Part shown: positions 1 to 5,663 of the stretch, one piece after another
Layout of the letters: every line of letters starts with the position of its first letter
Numbering within the stretch: position 1 is the first letter of the stretch
Assembly: GCA_900550775.1 (NCBI GenBank)
Contig: URTH01000125.1
Location: 1-5,663 of the forward strand
Source: an uncultured Eubacteriales bacterium
GTDB taxonomy: Bacteria; Bacillota; Clostridia; Monoglobales; Monoglobaceae
Length of the DNA: 5,663 nt
Direction of reading: 5' to 3'
Position numbers and translations under genes: made by a program
The notes under the pieces: model-generated
What the model was told of the DNA's origin: nothing
Database searches by the model: none
The model's input: only the letters and a program-made list of their open reading frames with translations

Positions 1-854
1 GGATGATCGGCGGCTCCCTTGCAATGGCGCTGCGCGGATTTCACGATGCCGAAATCATTGGCTGTGACATTGATCCAAAGACCAGAGCGGCAGCGGAGAA
101 GAGTAAAGTGTTCTCCCGCGTGGTGGGAGATCCGGCAGAGGCAATCAAGGATGCAAACCTTGTTGTTTTATGCGTTTATCCGGAAGCTATTTTAAAGATC
201 GTGCAGGAAAACCGGGACGCCTTTCGGCCGGGAGCGGTGGTAACGGACGTTTGCGGCATCAAGCGTGAGGTGGCGGACGGCATGGTAAAGCTGCTCCCAA
301 GCGGCGTGGACTATGTGGGCGGCCATCCCATGGCCGGGACGGAGAACAGCGGTTTTTCCTATGCCAGCGCGGAGCTTTTCTGGATGACGGGCTTTATCAT
401 TACGCCGATGGAGCACGCAAAGGAGGAGAGCGTTGCCCTGGTGGCCGAGATGGCGCATTATATCGGTGCGACGCGGATTACTGCGGCCGATTGTGGGGAA
501 CATGACCGCATCATCGCCTATACCAGCGATCTGATGCACCTTGCGGCGGCAGGACTCTGCCTGGACTTTCCGCAAGCGATGAACCGCGCCTATACGGCCG
601 GGGCATTTCGGGACTGTACCAGAATCGCAAAAATCAACCCCAAACTGTGGACGGAACTCTTTTTGTCCAATCGGGAGAACGTGATTTTAGAGATTGACCG
701 CTACCAAAACAGTTTAAACCGGCTTCGGACGGCGATCGAGACGAACGATGCCGCAGCGCTGTCGGCGCTTTTAAAGACGGCGTCGGAAAATAAAGAGGCC
801 ATGCAGCAGGCAGAACCCGAAATATTATATCAGGAAAACAGAAAAGATAGGTGA
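1..854 (+). CDS. tyrA: Prephenate dehydrogenase, 5' end missing
   Basis: TyrA oxidatively decarboxylates prephenate to 4-hydroxyphenylpyruvate with NAD+, the committed step to tyrosine, in the cytosol. The reading frame is open from the window edge. The first visible residues, MIGGSLAMAL, are the second half of the Rossmann GxGxIGGS loop, and the bases GG at 1-2 fit a preceding glycine codon. The ATG at 3 is therefore internal and roughly 10-12 residues are missing. Numbering from that Met, an acidic D22 in GCDID suggests NAD rather than NADP. The GGHPMAG motif holds the catalytic histidine H108, HDRIIAYTSDLMH spans 167-179, and FRDCTRIAK (R207) with NPKLWTELF forms the substrate-side helical domain. 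The protein stops about 60 residues after that motif, so there is no C-terminal ACT domain, unlike the roughly 370-residue Bacillus-type enzyme. Five bases separate it from aroB. Confidence 0.95.
   Translation, partial: MIGGSLAMALRGFHDAEIIGCDIDPKTRAAAEKSKVFSRVVGDPAEAIKDANLVVLCVYPEAILKIVQENRDAFRPGAVVTDVCGIKREVADGMVKLLPSGVDYVGGHPMAGTENSGFSYASAELFWMTGFIITPMEHAKEESVALVAEMAHYIGATRITAADCGEHDRIIAYTSDLMHLAAAGLCLDFPQAMNRAYTAGAFRDCTRIAKINPKLWTELFLSNRENVILEIDRYQNSLNRLRTAIETNDAAALSALLKTASENKEAMQQAEPEILYQENRKDR
849..853 (+). promoter_or_regulatory. Ribosome binding site deciding the aroB start
   Basis: AGGTG lies 6 bases before the ATG at 860 and overlaps the end of tyrA. It favours ATG 860 over the in-frame GTG at 851, because that GTG is itself part of the motif and its own nearest purine-rich stretch (AGGAAA at 832-837) is 13 bases away. 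The GTG would instead give a 4-base GTGA overlap with the tyrA stop, so it remains possible. Confidence 0.6.
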
Positions 855-859
855 ACAAA

Positions 860-1915
860 ATGAAAAATCTGCGTGTCAATCTTCCAGGACGGTCGTATGA
901 CATCCGTATCGAACACGGCTTGCTCCGCCGCGCCGGAGAAGAAATCCGTACCGTATATCAGGGAGAAAAAATTACCATTATCACGGACAGCAATGTCGGC
1001 CCTCTCTATGCCGGCGTTTTGCGTGCCTCGCTGGAGGAGGCAGGGTATCTGGTGCATACCTGTCAGATTCCGGCCGGAGAGGAGAGCAAGGATCAAAAAC
1101 AGCTTTTTATGCTCTATGACGAGATGCTGGATTTTGGCATGACCAGGACGGACCTTGTGATTGCCTTGGGCGGCGGCGTTGTGGGCGATCTTGCCGGGTT
1201 CGCGGCGGCAACGCTGCTGCGCGGTATCCCGTTTGTGCAGATTCCCACCACCATTTTGGCACAGGTCGATTCCAGCGTGGGCGGCAAGGTTGCCATTGAT
1301 CTGCCGCGGGGAAAAAACCTGGTCGGCGCGTTTTATCAGCCTAAAATGGTGCTGATGGATCCCTCTTGCCTGGAGACGCTGCCGGTTCGCAATCTTGCGG
1401 ACGGCATGGCGGAGGTGATTAAGTACGGGGCGATCTGGGACGCAAAATTTTTTGCGATGCTGGAGCAGATTCAGAGCCGGGAAGAATTGTTTGCAAAAAT
1501 TCCCGAAATCGTGTATACTAGTTGTGATATCAAACGCCGGGTGGTCGAAGAGGACGAGCATGACACCGGCGGCAGAATGATTTTAAACTTTGGACATACC
1601 TTCGGCCACGCCATCGAGAAGCAGTATGCCTATCAGACCTATACGCACGGCGAGGCCGTGGCAATCGGTATGGTGATGGCCTGTGCGTGGGGTGAAAAAT
1701 GCCATATCACCGCGCCCGGCACACGGGAGCGGATGGAAAAGCTGCTCACTCAGTTCGGGCTGCCGATCCGTACCGAATTGACCGCCGAGGCACTGAAAGA
1801 CGCCGTCTCTGTTGATAAAAAGGGAGAGGGCGGCAAGATTAACCTGATTTTACTGAAAGAAATCGGGTCGGTTTTGGTGAAAAAGGTGGACAAAGACGAA
1901 TTTGCTTTGTCGTAA
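860..1915 (+). CDS. aroB: 3-dehydroquinate synthase
   Basis: AroB cyclises DAHP to 3-dehydroquinate, the second step of the shikimate pathway, using NAD+ and a divalent metal (Zn or Co). From ATG 860 it has 351 residues, the usual family length; GTG 851 would add three. The NAD-binding GGGVVGDLAGFAAA lies at 104-117, followed by PTTILAQVDSSVGGK at 129-143. The expected metal ligands are E185 in GMAEVIKYG, H246 in LNFGHTFGHAIE and H263 in THGEAVAIG. The active-site lysines K143 and K188 are present, and VDKKGEGGKINLILL at 318-332 matches the C-terminal signature. No key residue is missing. AroB supplies the ring precursor that its neighbours AroA and AroC use later. It is probably cotranscribed with tyrA and is followed by aroA after 15 bases. 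A long open frame on the opposite strand is only a shadow. Confidence 0.97.
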   Translation: MKNLRVNLPGRSYDIRIEHGLLRRAGEEIRTVYQGEKITIITDSNVGPLYAGVLRASLEEAGYLVHTCQIPAGEESKDQKQLFMLYDEMLDFGMTRTDLVIALGGGVVGDLAGFAAATLLRGIPFVQIPTTILAQVDSSVGGKVAIDLPRGKNLVGAFYQPKMVLMDPSCLETLPVRNLADGMAEVIKYGAIWDAKFFAMLEQIQSREELFAKIPEIVYTSCDIKRRVVEEDEHDTGGRMILNFGHTFGHAIEKQYAYQTYTHGEAVAIGMVMACAWGEKCHITAPGTRERMEKLLTQFGLPIRTELTAEALKDAVSVDKKGEGGKINLILLKEIGSVLVKKVDKDEFALS

Positions 1916-1930
1916 GATTGGGAGGAAACC

Positions 1931-3208
1931 ATGGACGTTTTAACCATTGAGCCTAATATGCTGCGCGGCACCGTACAGGTTCCGCCGTCAAAGAGCGTTG
2001 CGCACCGCGCCATCATTGCGGCGGCGCTCTCACGCGGGGCGTGCCGGATTCAGAATATCGCGCCGTCAAAGGATATATTGGCAACGCTTGGGTGCATGAA
2101 GGCGCTCGGCGCTGCGTTTTTGACGGACGAAAAAGAGCATGCGGTCGTCTTTGAAAAGGCGGCGCCACGCAGAAGAAAGAAAGAGGCGGTGCTTTGCTGC
2201 GAAGAGAGCGGATCGACCCTGCGCTTTTTGATCCCGGTGGCGCTGCTCTGCGCAAAGACCGTCACCTTTGTGGGAAAGGGCCGTTTGATGCAGCGGCCGC
2301 AAACGCCGTATTTTTCGATCTTTGATAAAAAGGGAATTTCCTATCATATGGAGGGCGACCACTTGCGCGTCAGCGGTACGCTCACGGCCGGGCATTACGC
2401 ATTGCCGGGCAATGTCAGCTCGCAGTTTGTGTCGGGGCTTTTGTTTGCCCTGCCGCAGCTTGCCGGTGACAGTGTGATTGAGATCACAACCGAGATGGAG
2501 TCAAAGGCCTATCTGGATCTGACGCTTTCGGTGCTGAAAGACTTTGGCATTTCGGTGACCCATGAAAATTATCGGCGGTTTTTGATTCCCGGCGGCCAGA
2601 CATACCGCGCGTGTCCTTATACCGTGGAGGCGGATTATTCCCAGGCGGCGTTCTTTTTGGTTGCCGGTGCGCTGGGTTGTGATGTTCGGTGCAAGGGCTT
2701 GCGGCCGGACAGCCTGCAGGGCGATCGAAAGATTCTTTCTTTGATCGAAGAGACCGGCGCCAAATTAACAAGATTTTCAGACGGCAGCGTGAGAGCTGAA
2801 CCGACCGCCCGGATGCACGGAATCGAAATTGACGCCGGAGAGATCCCGGATCTGGTTCCGATCCTGGCGGTGCTTTGCGCCTTTTTAAGGGGCGAGAGCC
2901 GCATCGTCAACGCAGGAAGGCTGCGCATGAAGGAGAGCGACCGTCTGGCGGCGATCGCGTCGGAGCTTGGCCGACTGGGCGCGCATATCAAAGAGGGAAC
3001 GGATTCTTTAACCATTGAAGGATGCCAGACGCTGCACGGCGAGACGGTGTCCGCGTGGAACGATCACCGCATTGCGATGGCGCTTGCGATTGCGGCCTGC
3101 CGCTGTGAGGGTGCGGTTACGCTGACCGGCGCCAAAGAGGCGGTAAAGAAATCCTATCCCGATTTTTTTGCAGTATACCGGGCTTTGCAGCAGAGCAAAA
3201 TGAAGTAG
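1931..3208 (+). CDS. aroA: 5-enolpyruvylshikimate-3-phosphate synthase (EPSP synthase)
   Basis: AroA transfers the enolpyruvyl group of phosphoenolpyruvate to shikimate 3-phosphate; it is the target of glyphosate. The start is supported by GGAGG at 1921-1925, five bases before the ATG. The 425 residues match the family length and its two-domain inside-out barrel. PPSKSVAHRA at 18-27 supplies K21, S22 and R26. ESGSTLRFLIP lies at 92-102, RPQTPYF at 122-128 and NVSSQF at 161-166, with S163, S164 and Q165 for shikimate phosphate. PDLVP holds the catalytic aspartate D307. MKESDRL at 333-339 gives E335 and R338, NDHRIAMA has R380, and KSYPDFF has K407. All expected catalytic residues are present. 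The loop equivalent to E. coli G96-P101 reads GSTLRF, so Pro101 is Phe99 here, a divergence from the plant and enterobacterial form. It is followed by a 24-base gap and aroC, with no terminator between them. Confidence 0.97.
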   Translation: MDVLTIEPNMLRGTVQVPPSKSVAHRAIIAAALSRGACRIQNIAPSKDILATLGCMKALGAAFLTDEKEHAVVFEKAAPRRRKKEAVLCCEESGSTLRFLIPVALLCAKTVTFVGKGRLMQRPQTPYFSIFDKKGISYHMEGDHLRVSGTLTAGHYALPGNVSSQFVSGLLFALPQLAGDSVIEITTEMESKAYLDLTLSVLKDFGISVTHENYRRFLIPGGQTYRACPYTVEADYSQAAFFLVAGALGCDVRCKGLRPDSLQGDRKILSLIEETGAKLTRFSDGSVRAEPTARMHGIEIDAGEIPDLVPILAVLCAFLRGESRIVNAGRLRMKESDRLAAIASELGRLGAHIKEGTDSLTIEGCQTLHGETVSAWNDHRIAMALAIAACRCEGAVTLTGAKEAVKKSYPDFFAVYRALQQSKMK

Positions 3209-3232
3209 AAACCGAAGAAGGGCGGAGATCAG

Positions 3233-4315
3233 ATGAACACCTGGGGTGAGCGAATCAAAATCAGTATTTTCGGAGAATCGCACGGCGAGGGAATCGGCGT
3301 TGTCATAGACGGGATTCCGGCCGGGACAGAACTGGATATGGAAGAAATCGAGCGGGAGATGCAGCGGCGTGCGCCGGGCAGAAATGCGATGTCAACGGCG
3401 CGCAGCGAGGCGGATCAGGTGCGGATTCTGTCCGGATTTTTTCAGGGCAGAACGACCGGCACACCGCTTGCCGGTGTGATTTTTAACACCAACACGCGAT
3501 CTAGAGACTACACACCGGAGCTGTTGCGGCCGGGTCATGCGGACTATACCGGGTTTGTCAAGTACGGCAGCGCACATGATTGGCGCGGCGGCGGCCATTT
3601 TTCCGGCAGAATCACGGCGCCGCTGGTGTTTGCCGGCGCGGTGGCAAAGCAGGTTTTATTAAAGCACGGCATTGTGATCGGGGCGCATATCAAAACGCTG
3701 GGTACGATCGAGGATACGCCGTTTGACGCGGTGCATTTGACAAAAGAAGATTTGCAAAAACTAAGAGACCGTGCATTCCCGGCACAAAGCGAAGAAAGCG
3801 CCGCGGCAATGCAGGCCTATATTTTAGAAAAGAAACAAGAGCTTGATTCCGTCGGCGGCGTGATTGAGTGCGGTATGGTCGGACTGCCGGCCGGGCTTGG
3901 CGATCCGTTTTTCGGGTCGGCGGAGAGCCGGATTTCCTCGATGATGTTTTCCATCCCGGCAGTGAAGGGCGTTGCGTTCGGCGAGGGGTTTCACTTTGCC
4001 GCAATGACCGGCAGCGAGGCTAACGATGCCTTTTATACTGAGGATGGCATCGTCAGGACAAAAACCAACCATAACGCCGGGATTAACGGCGGTATCACCA
4101 ATGCAATGCCGATTGTCTTTACGGTTGCGGTAAAGCCGACGCCGTCCATTGCAAAGCCGCAGCAGACGGTGAACATCAAAACCATGGAAAACACAGAACT
4201 TTCGATTCACGGACGGCACGATCCCTGTATTGTGCACCGCGCGGTACCGGTGGTGGAGGCCGGCGCCGCAATCGCAGTTTTGGATATGTTAAGCAGCAGG
4301 CAGGAGAGATTTTAG
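3233..4315 (+). CDS. aroC: Chorismate synthase
   Basis: AroC removes phosphate from EPSP to form chorismate, the last shared step; the reaction needs reduced FMN although there is no net redox change. The ATG has GGAG at 3224-3227, five bases upstream. The 360 residues match the family. FGESHG at 13-18 carries the first invariant histidine (H17), and RPGHADYTG at 99-107 carries the second (H102). Further family signatures are RRAPGRNAMSTARSEAD at 45-61, DWRGGGHFSGRITAP at 116-130, TNHNAGINGGITNAMPI at 278-294, KPTPSI at 301-306 and GRHDPCIVHRAVPVVEAG at 327-344. The 116-130 segment has HFSGRIT where E. coli-type enzymes have RSSARET. The sequence contains no flavin reductase domain, so it is probably monofunctional and depends on a separate source of reduced flavin. 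Its TAG stop shares one base with the GTG start of pheA. Confidence 0.97.
   Translation: MNTWGERIKISIFGESHGEGIGVVIDGIPAGTELDMEEIEREMQRRAPGRNAMSTARSEADQVRILSGFFQGRTTGTPLAGVIFNTNTRSRDYTPELLRPGHADYTGFVKYGSAHDWRGGGHFSGRITAPLVFAGAVAKQVLLKHGIVIGAHIKTLGTIEDTPFDAVHLTKEDLQKLRDRAFPAQSEESAAAMQAYILEKKQELDSVGGVIECGMVGLPAGLGDPFFGSAESRISSMMFSIPAVKGVAFGEGFHFAAMTGSEANDAFYTEDGIVRTKTNHNAGINGGITNAMPIVFTVAVKPTPSIAKPQQTVNIKTMENTELSIHGRHDPCIVHRAVPVVEAGAAIAVLDMLSSRQERF
4302..4306 (+). promoter_or_regulatory. Ribosome binding site for the GTG start of pheA
   Basis: AGGAG inside the last codons of aroC stands 8 bases before the GTG at 4315. It supports this non-ATG start, which also gives the normal chorismate mutase N-terminus (RDLRELRDEIDRID). 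The aroC stop and pheA start form TAGTG, so ribosomes finishing aroC could re-start directly on pheA. Confidence 0.75.
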
Positions 4316-5481
4316 TGAGAGATTTAAGAGAACTCAGAGATGAAATCGACCGCATTGACCGGCAGCTGCTCCCTCTTTTTATTGAGCGGATGGAGCTTTG
4401 CGGTGCGGTCGCAGACTATAAAATGGAGAACGGGCTGCCCGTACTGGACGCCGCACGGGAAAAACAGGTGCTCAAAGAAAAACAGGCGCTTTTGACAAAG
4501 CCCGGCTATGACGAGGCGGTGTATGAATTTTTCAGCTCGGTTATGGCAATCAGCCGCGGTTTGCAGGCGAAAAAAATCAAGGATGTAAAAAAGGAAGAAG
4601 AATTTCATGCGTATTTTACGCGGCTTCGGGATCGGGCGGCGCACCCTGCCATCTGCTATTTCGGCACCAAGGGGTCATACAGTGAGGCGGCGGCAATCCG
4701 ATACTTCGGCGAGGGCGAGACGCGGTTTTGCGCCGACAGCTTTGGAGGGGCGTTTGCGGCGCTGGCCGAGCAGCGCGCCGACTATGCCGTTGTCCCGATC
4801 GAAAATTCATCCACCGGCGCCATCGCGGAGGTCATGGATCTTTTAGAGCGCTGCGGATGCTATATGGTCGGCGAGGTGCATCTGCCGATTTGCCACTGTC
4901 TGCTTGCCAAGGCAGGCACCGCGGTCGGCGATATCAAAACCGTGTATTCCCACGAACAGGGGCTGCTGCAGTCCAAGGACTATCTGAAATCCCTGGGCGA
5001 TGTCAGACAGGAGGTCTGCTGCAGTACGGCGATGAGCGCAAGAATGGTCGCCGAGAACGACGATCCGACCGTTGCCGCGATTGCCGGACGGCAGAACGCG
5101 GCACTCTACGGGTTAACGGTTCTGAAAGAGAATGTCAACACCAGCGCGCAAAATACAACGCGCTTTGCCGTGGTTGCCAAACGGCCGGAGAACAGTGCGG
5201 CATGCAATAAAATCAGTATCGCGTTTACCTTGGCGCACGAATGCGGCGAGCTTTATCGGGTGCTTTCCTGCTTTGTGCGGGGCGGACTGAATCTTTTAAA
5301 GCTGGAATCCAGGCCGATCCCCAATCAGCCGTTTTCGTACATGTTTTTTGTGGACTACAGCGGAAATCTGTCTGATCCGCATGTCAGATCGGTGACCGAG
5401 GCCGTGATTGCGGAAACGCAGCGGTTTAAGCTGCTCGGAAACTATCCGGCAGGATCGGTAAAGGAGCCGGAGCAGTCATGA
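4315..5481 (+). CDS. pheA: Bifunctional chorismate mutase / prephenate dehydratase (P-protein) with ACT domain
   Basis: PheA rearranges chorismate to prephenate and then dehydrates and decarboxylates it to phenylpyruvate, the phenylalanine precursor. It has 388 residues in three domains. The AroQ-type helical chorismate mutase (1-87) shows R8, R25, K36, D45, R48, E49, S80 and Q84, matching E. coli R11, R28, K39, D48, R51, E52, S84 and Q88. A lysine-rich linker (about 85-110) follows. The prephenate dehydratase (about 112-289) has PIENSSTGAI (N164), YSHEQGLLQ (S212, Q219) and the catalytic TTRF (T282-F284). The ACT domain (about 298-376) keeps ESRP at 331-334, but its usual GAL motif reads GEL (311-313). 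In this family phenylalanine binds the ACT domain and inhibits the enzyme. The mutase product also feeds TyrA at the start of the window. GTG start; the stop overlaps aroK by four bases. Confidence 0.96.
   Translation: MRDLRELRDEIDRIDRQLLPLFIERMELCGAVADYKMENGLPVLDAAREKQVLKEKQALLTKPGYDEAVYEFFSSVMAISRGLQAKKIKDVKKEEEFHAYFTRLRDRAAHPAICYFGTKGSYSEAAAIRYFGEGETRFCADSFGGAFAALAEQRADYAVVPIENSSTGAIAEVMDLLERCGCYMVGEVHLPICHCLLAKAGTAVGDIKTVYSHEQGLLQSKDYLKSLGDVRQEVCCSTAMSARMVAENDDPTVAAIAGRQNAALYGLTVLKENVNTSAQNTTRFAVVAKRPENSAACNKISIAFTLAHECGELYRVLSCFVRGGLNLLKLESRPIPNQPFSYMFFVDYSGNLSDPHVRSVTEAVIAETQRFKLLGNYPAGSVKEPEQS
5469..5472 (+). promoter_or_regulatory. Ribosome binding site for aroK inside the pheA end
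   Basis: GGAG lies 5 bases before the aroK ATG at 5478, and a second, more distant AAAGGAG ends at 5466. Both are within the last pheA codons. The ATGA overlap (5478-5481) of start and stop is a classic translational coupling arrangement. Confidence 0.65.
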
Positions 5482-5663
5482 GAGATATTATTTTAATCGG
5501 TATGCCGGGATCGGGAAAGACCACGGTTGCAAGGCTTTTGGCAAAGCGGCTCAATCGCCCGTTTGTCGATGTGGACGCCGAGATTGTGCGGTATGCCAAA
5601 AAGAGCATCGCGGATATTTTTGCCGATGAGAAAGAAGAGGGGTTTCGGAAAATAGCGACCCGT
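5478..5663 (+). CDS. aroK: Shikimate kinase, 3' end missing
   Basis: AroK phosphorylates shikimate at the 3-hydroxyl with ATP, giving the substrate of AroA. Only the first 62 residues, about a third of the usual 165-175, are in the window, and the frame is open at the edge. The P-loop GMPGSGKTT lies at 8-16 (K14). FVDVD at 29-33 ends in D33, the shikimate-binding aspartate of the family. SIADIF at 43-48 and GFR at 55-57 match the shikimate-binding region, with R57 as the expected arginine. Several usually conserved residues differ: the glutamate of the IE pair is V37, the glycines near 41 and 52 are lysines, and the glutamate of FRxxE is A60. The position in a shikimate operon makes shikimate kinase much more likely than the related gluconate kinases or other P-loop kinases. 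The start is set by GGAG and the ATGA overlap with pheA. Confidence 0.92.
   Translation, partial: MRDIILIGMPGSGKTTVARLLAKRLNRPFVDVDAEIVRYAKKSIADIFADEKEEGFRKIATR

Noticed and set aside
3..5. ATG at position 3 as the true start of tyrA
   Set aside because: It would cut the Rossmann GxGxxG loop in half, and the frame is open to the window edge, so the gene continues upstream.
320..336. 7-bp perfect hairpin CGGCCAT-CCC-ATGGCCG in tyrA
   Set aside because: It encodes the invariant GGHPMAG motif, so the symmetry follows from the protein sequence. The nearest T-run (352-357) is too far away for a terminator.
821..832. AT-rich AATATTATATCA near the tyrA end as a promoter for aroB
   Set aside because: TATTAT resembles a -10 box, but no -35-like hexamer lies 16-18 bases upstream, and the genes are only 5 bases apart.
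830..1561. 243-codon open frame on the - strand opposite aroB
   Set aside because: It overlaps a complete, motif-rich aroB, and its translation has no recognisable domain. It is an antisense shadow of GC-rich coding sequence.
1812..2335. 14-base identical direct repeat TTGATAAAAAGGGA in aroB (1812-1825) and aroA (2322-2335)
   Set aside because: Both copies encode Asp-Lys-Lys-Gly in unrelated contexts, and the flanking bases differ. It is most likely coincidence.
4728..5210. 160-codon + strand frame inside pheA
   Set aside because: It lies wholly within the dehydratase domain in another frame, and its arginine-rich composition is typical of an out-of-frame shadow.

Overview
The window is a slice of a densely packed aromatic amino acid (shikimate and chorismate) biosynthesis operon, all on the + strand. 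The order is tyrA (5' end missing), aroB, aroA, aroC, pheA, aroK (3' end missing). Nearly every base is coding. The gaps between genes are 5, 15 and 24 bases, followed by overlaps of 1 and 4 bases. There is no non-coding stretch of 300 bases, no RNA gene, no mobile element, no CRISPR array, and no convincing promoter or terminator between genes.

The organism looks like a member of the Firmicutes, class Clostridia, probably an anaerobe near the Oscillospirales; this is inference, without a database search. The reasons are strong GGAGG-type ribosome binding sites, a GTG start, a fused chorismate mutase-prephenate dehydratase (P-protein), an EPSP synthase with ESGSTLRFLIP and NVSSQF motifs, and a chorismate synthase with GGGHFSGR instead of the proteobacterial GGGRSSAR. 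Base composition looks moderately GC-rich, with AT-rich patches.

AroB makes 3-dehydroquinate. The next two steps (AroD/AroQ and AroE) are not in the window. AroK phosphorylates shikimate, AroA joins it to phosphoenolpyruvate, and AroC makes chorismate. The mutase domain of PheA turns chorismate into prephenate. Prephenate is then split between TyrA (to 4-hydroxyphenylpyruvate, for tyrosine) and the dehydratase domain of PheA (to phenylpyruvate, for phenylalanine). PheA carries a C-terminal ACT domain, while TyrA ends without one, so the two branches appear to be controlled differently. DAHP synthase, aroE and aroQ/aroD probably lie outside the window or elsewhere.

I found no undescribed system here; this is a conventional operon. 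The points most worth a second look are a dnaX-type slippery heptamer in the linker between the two enzyme domains of PheA, several unusual residues in the visible part of AroK, an altered GAL motif in the ACT domain of PheA, a terminator-like hairpin with competing partners inside aroC, and a marked sequence context around TTA codons.
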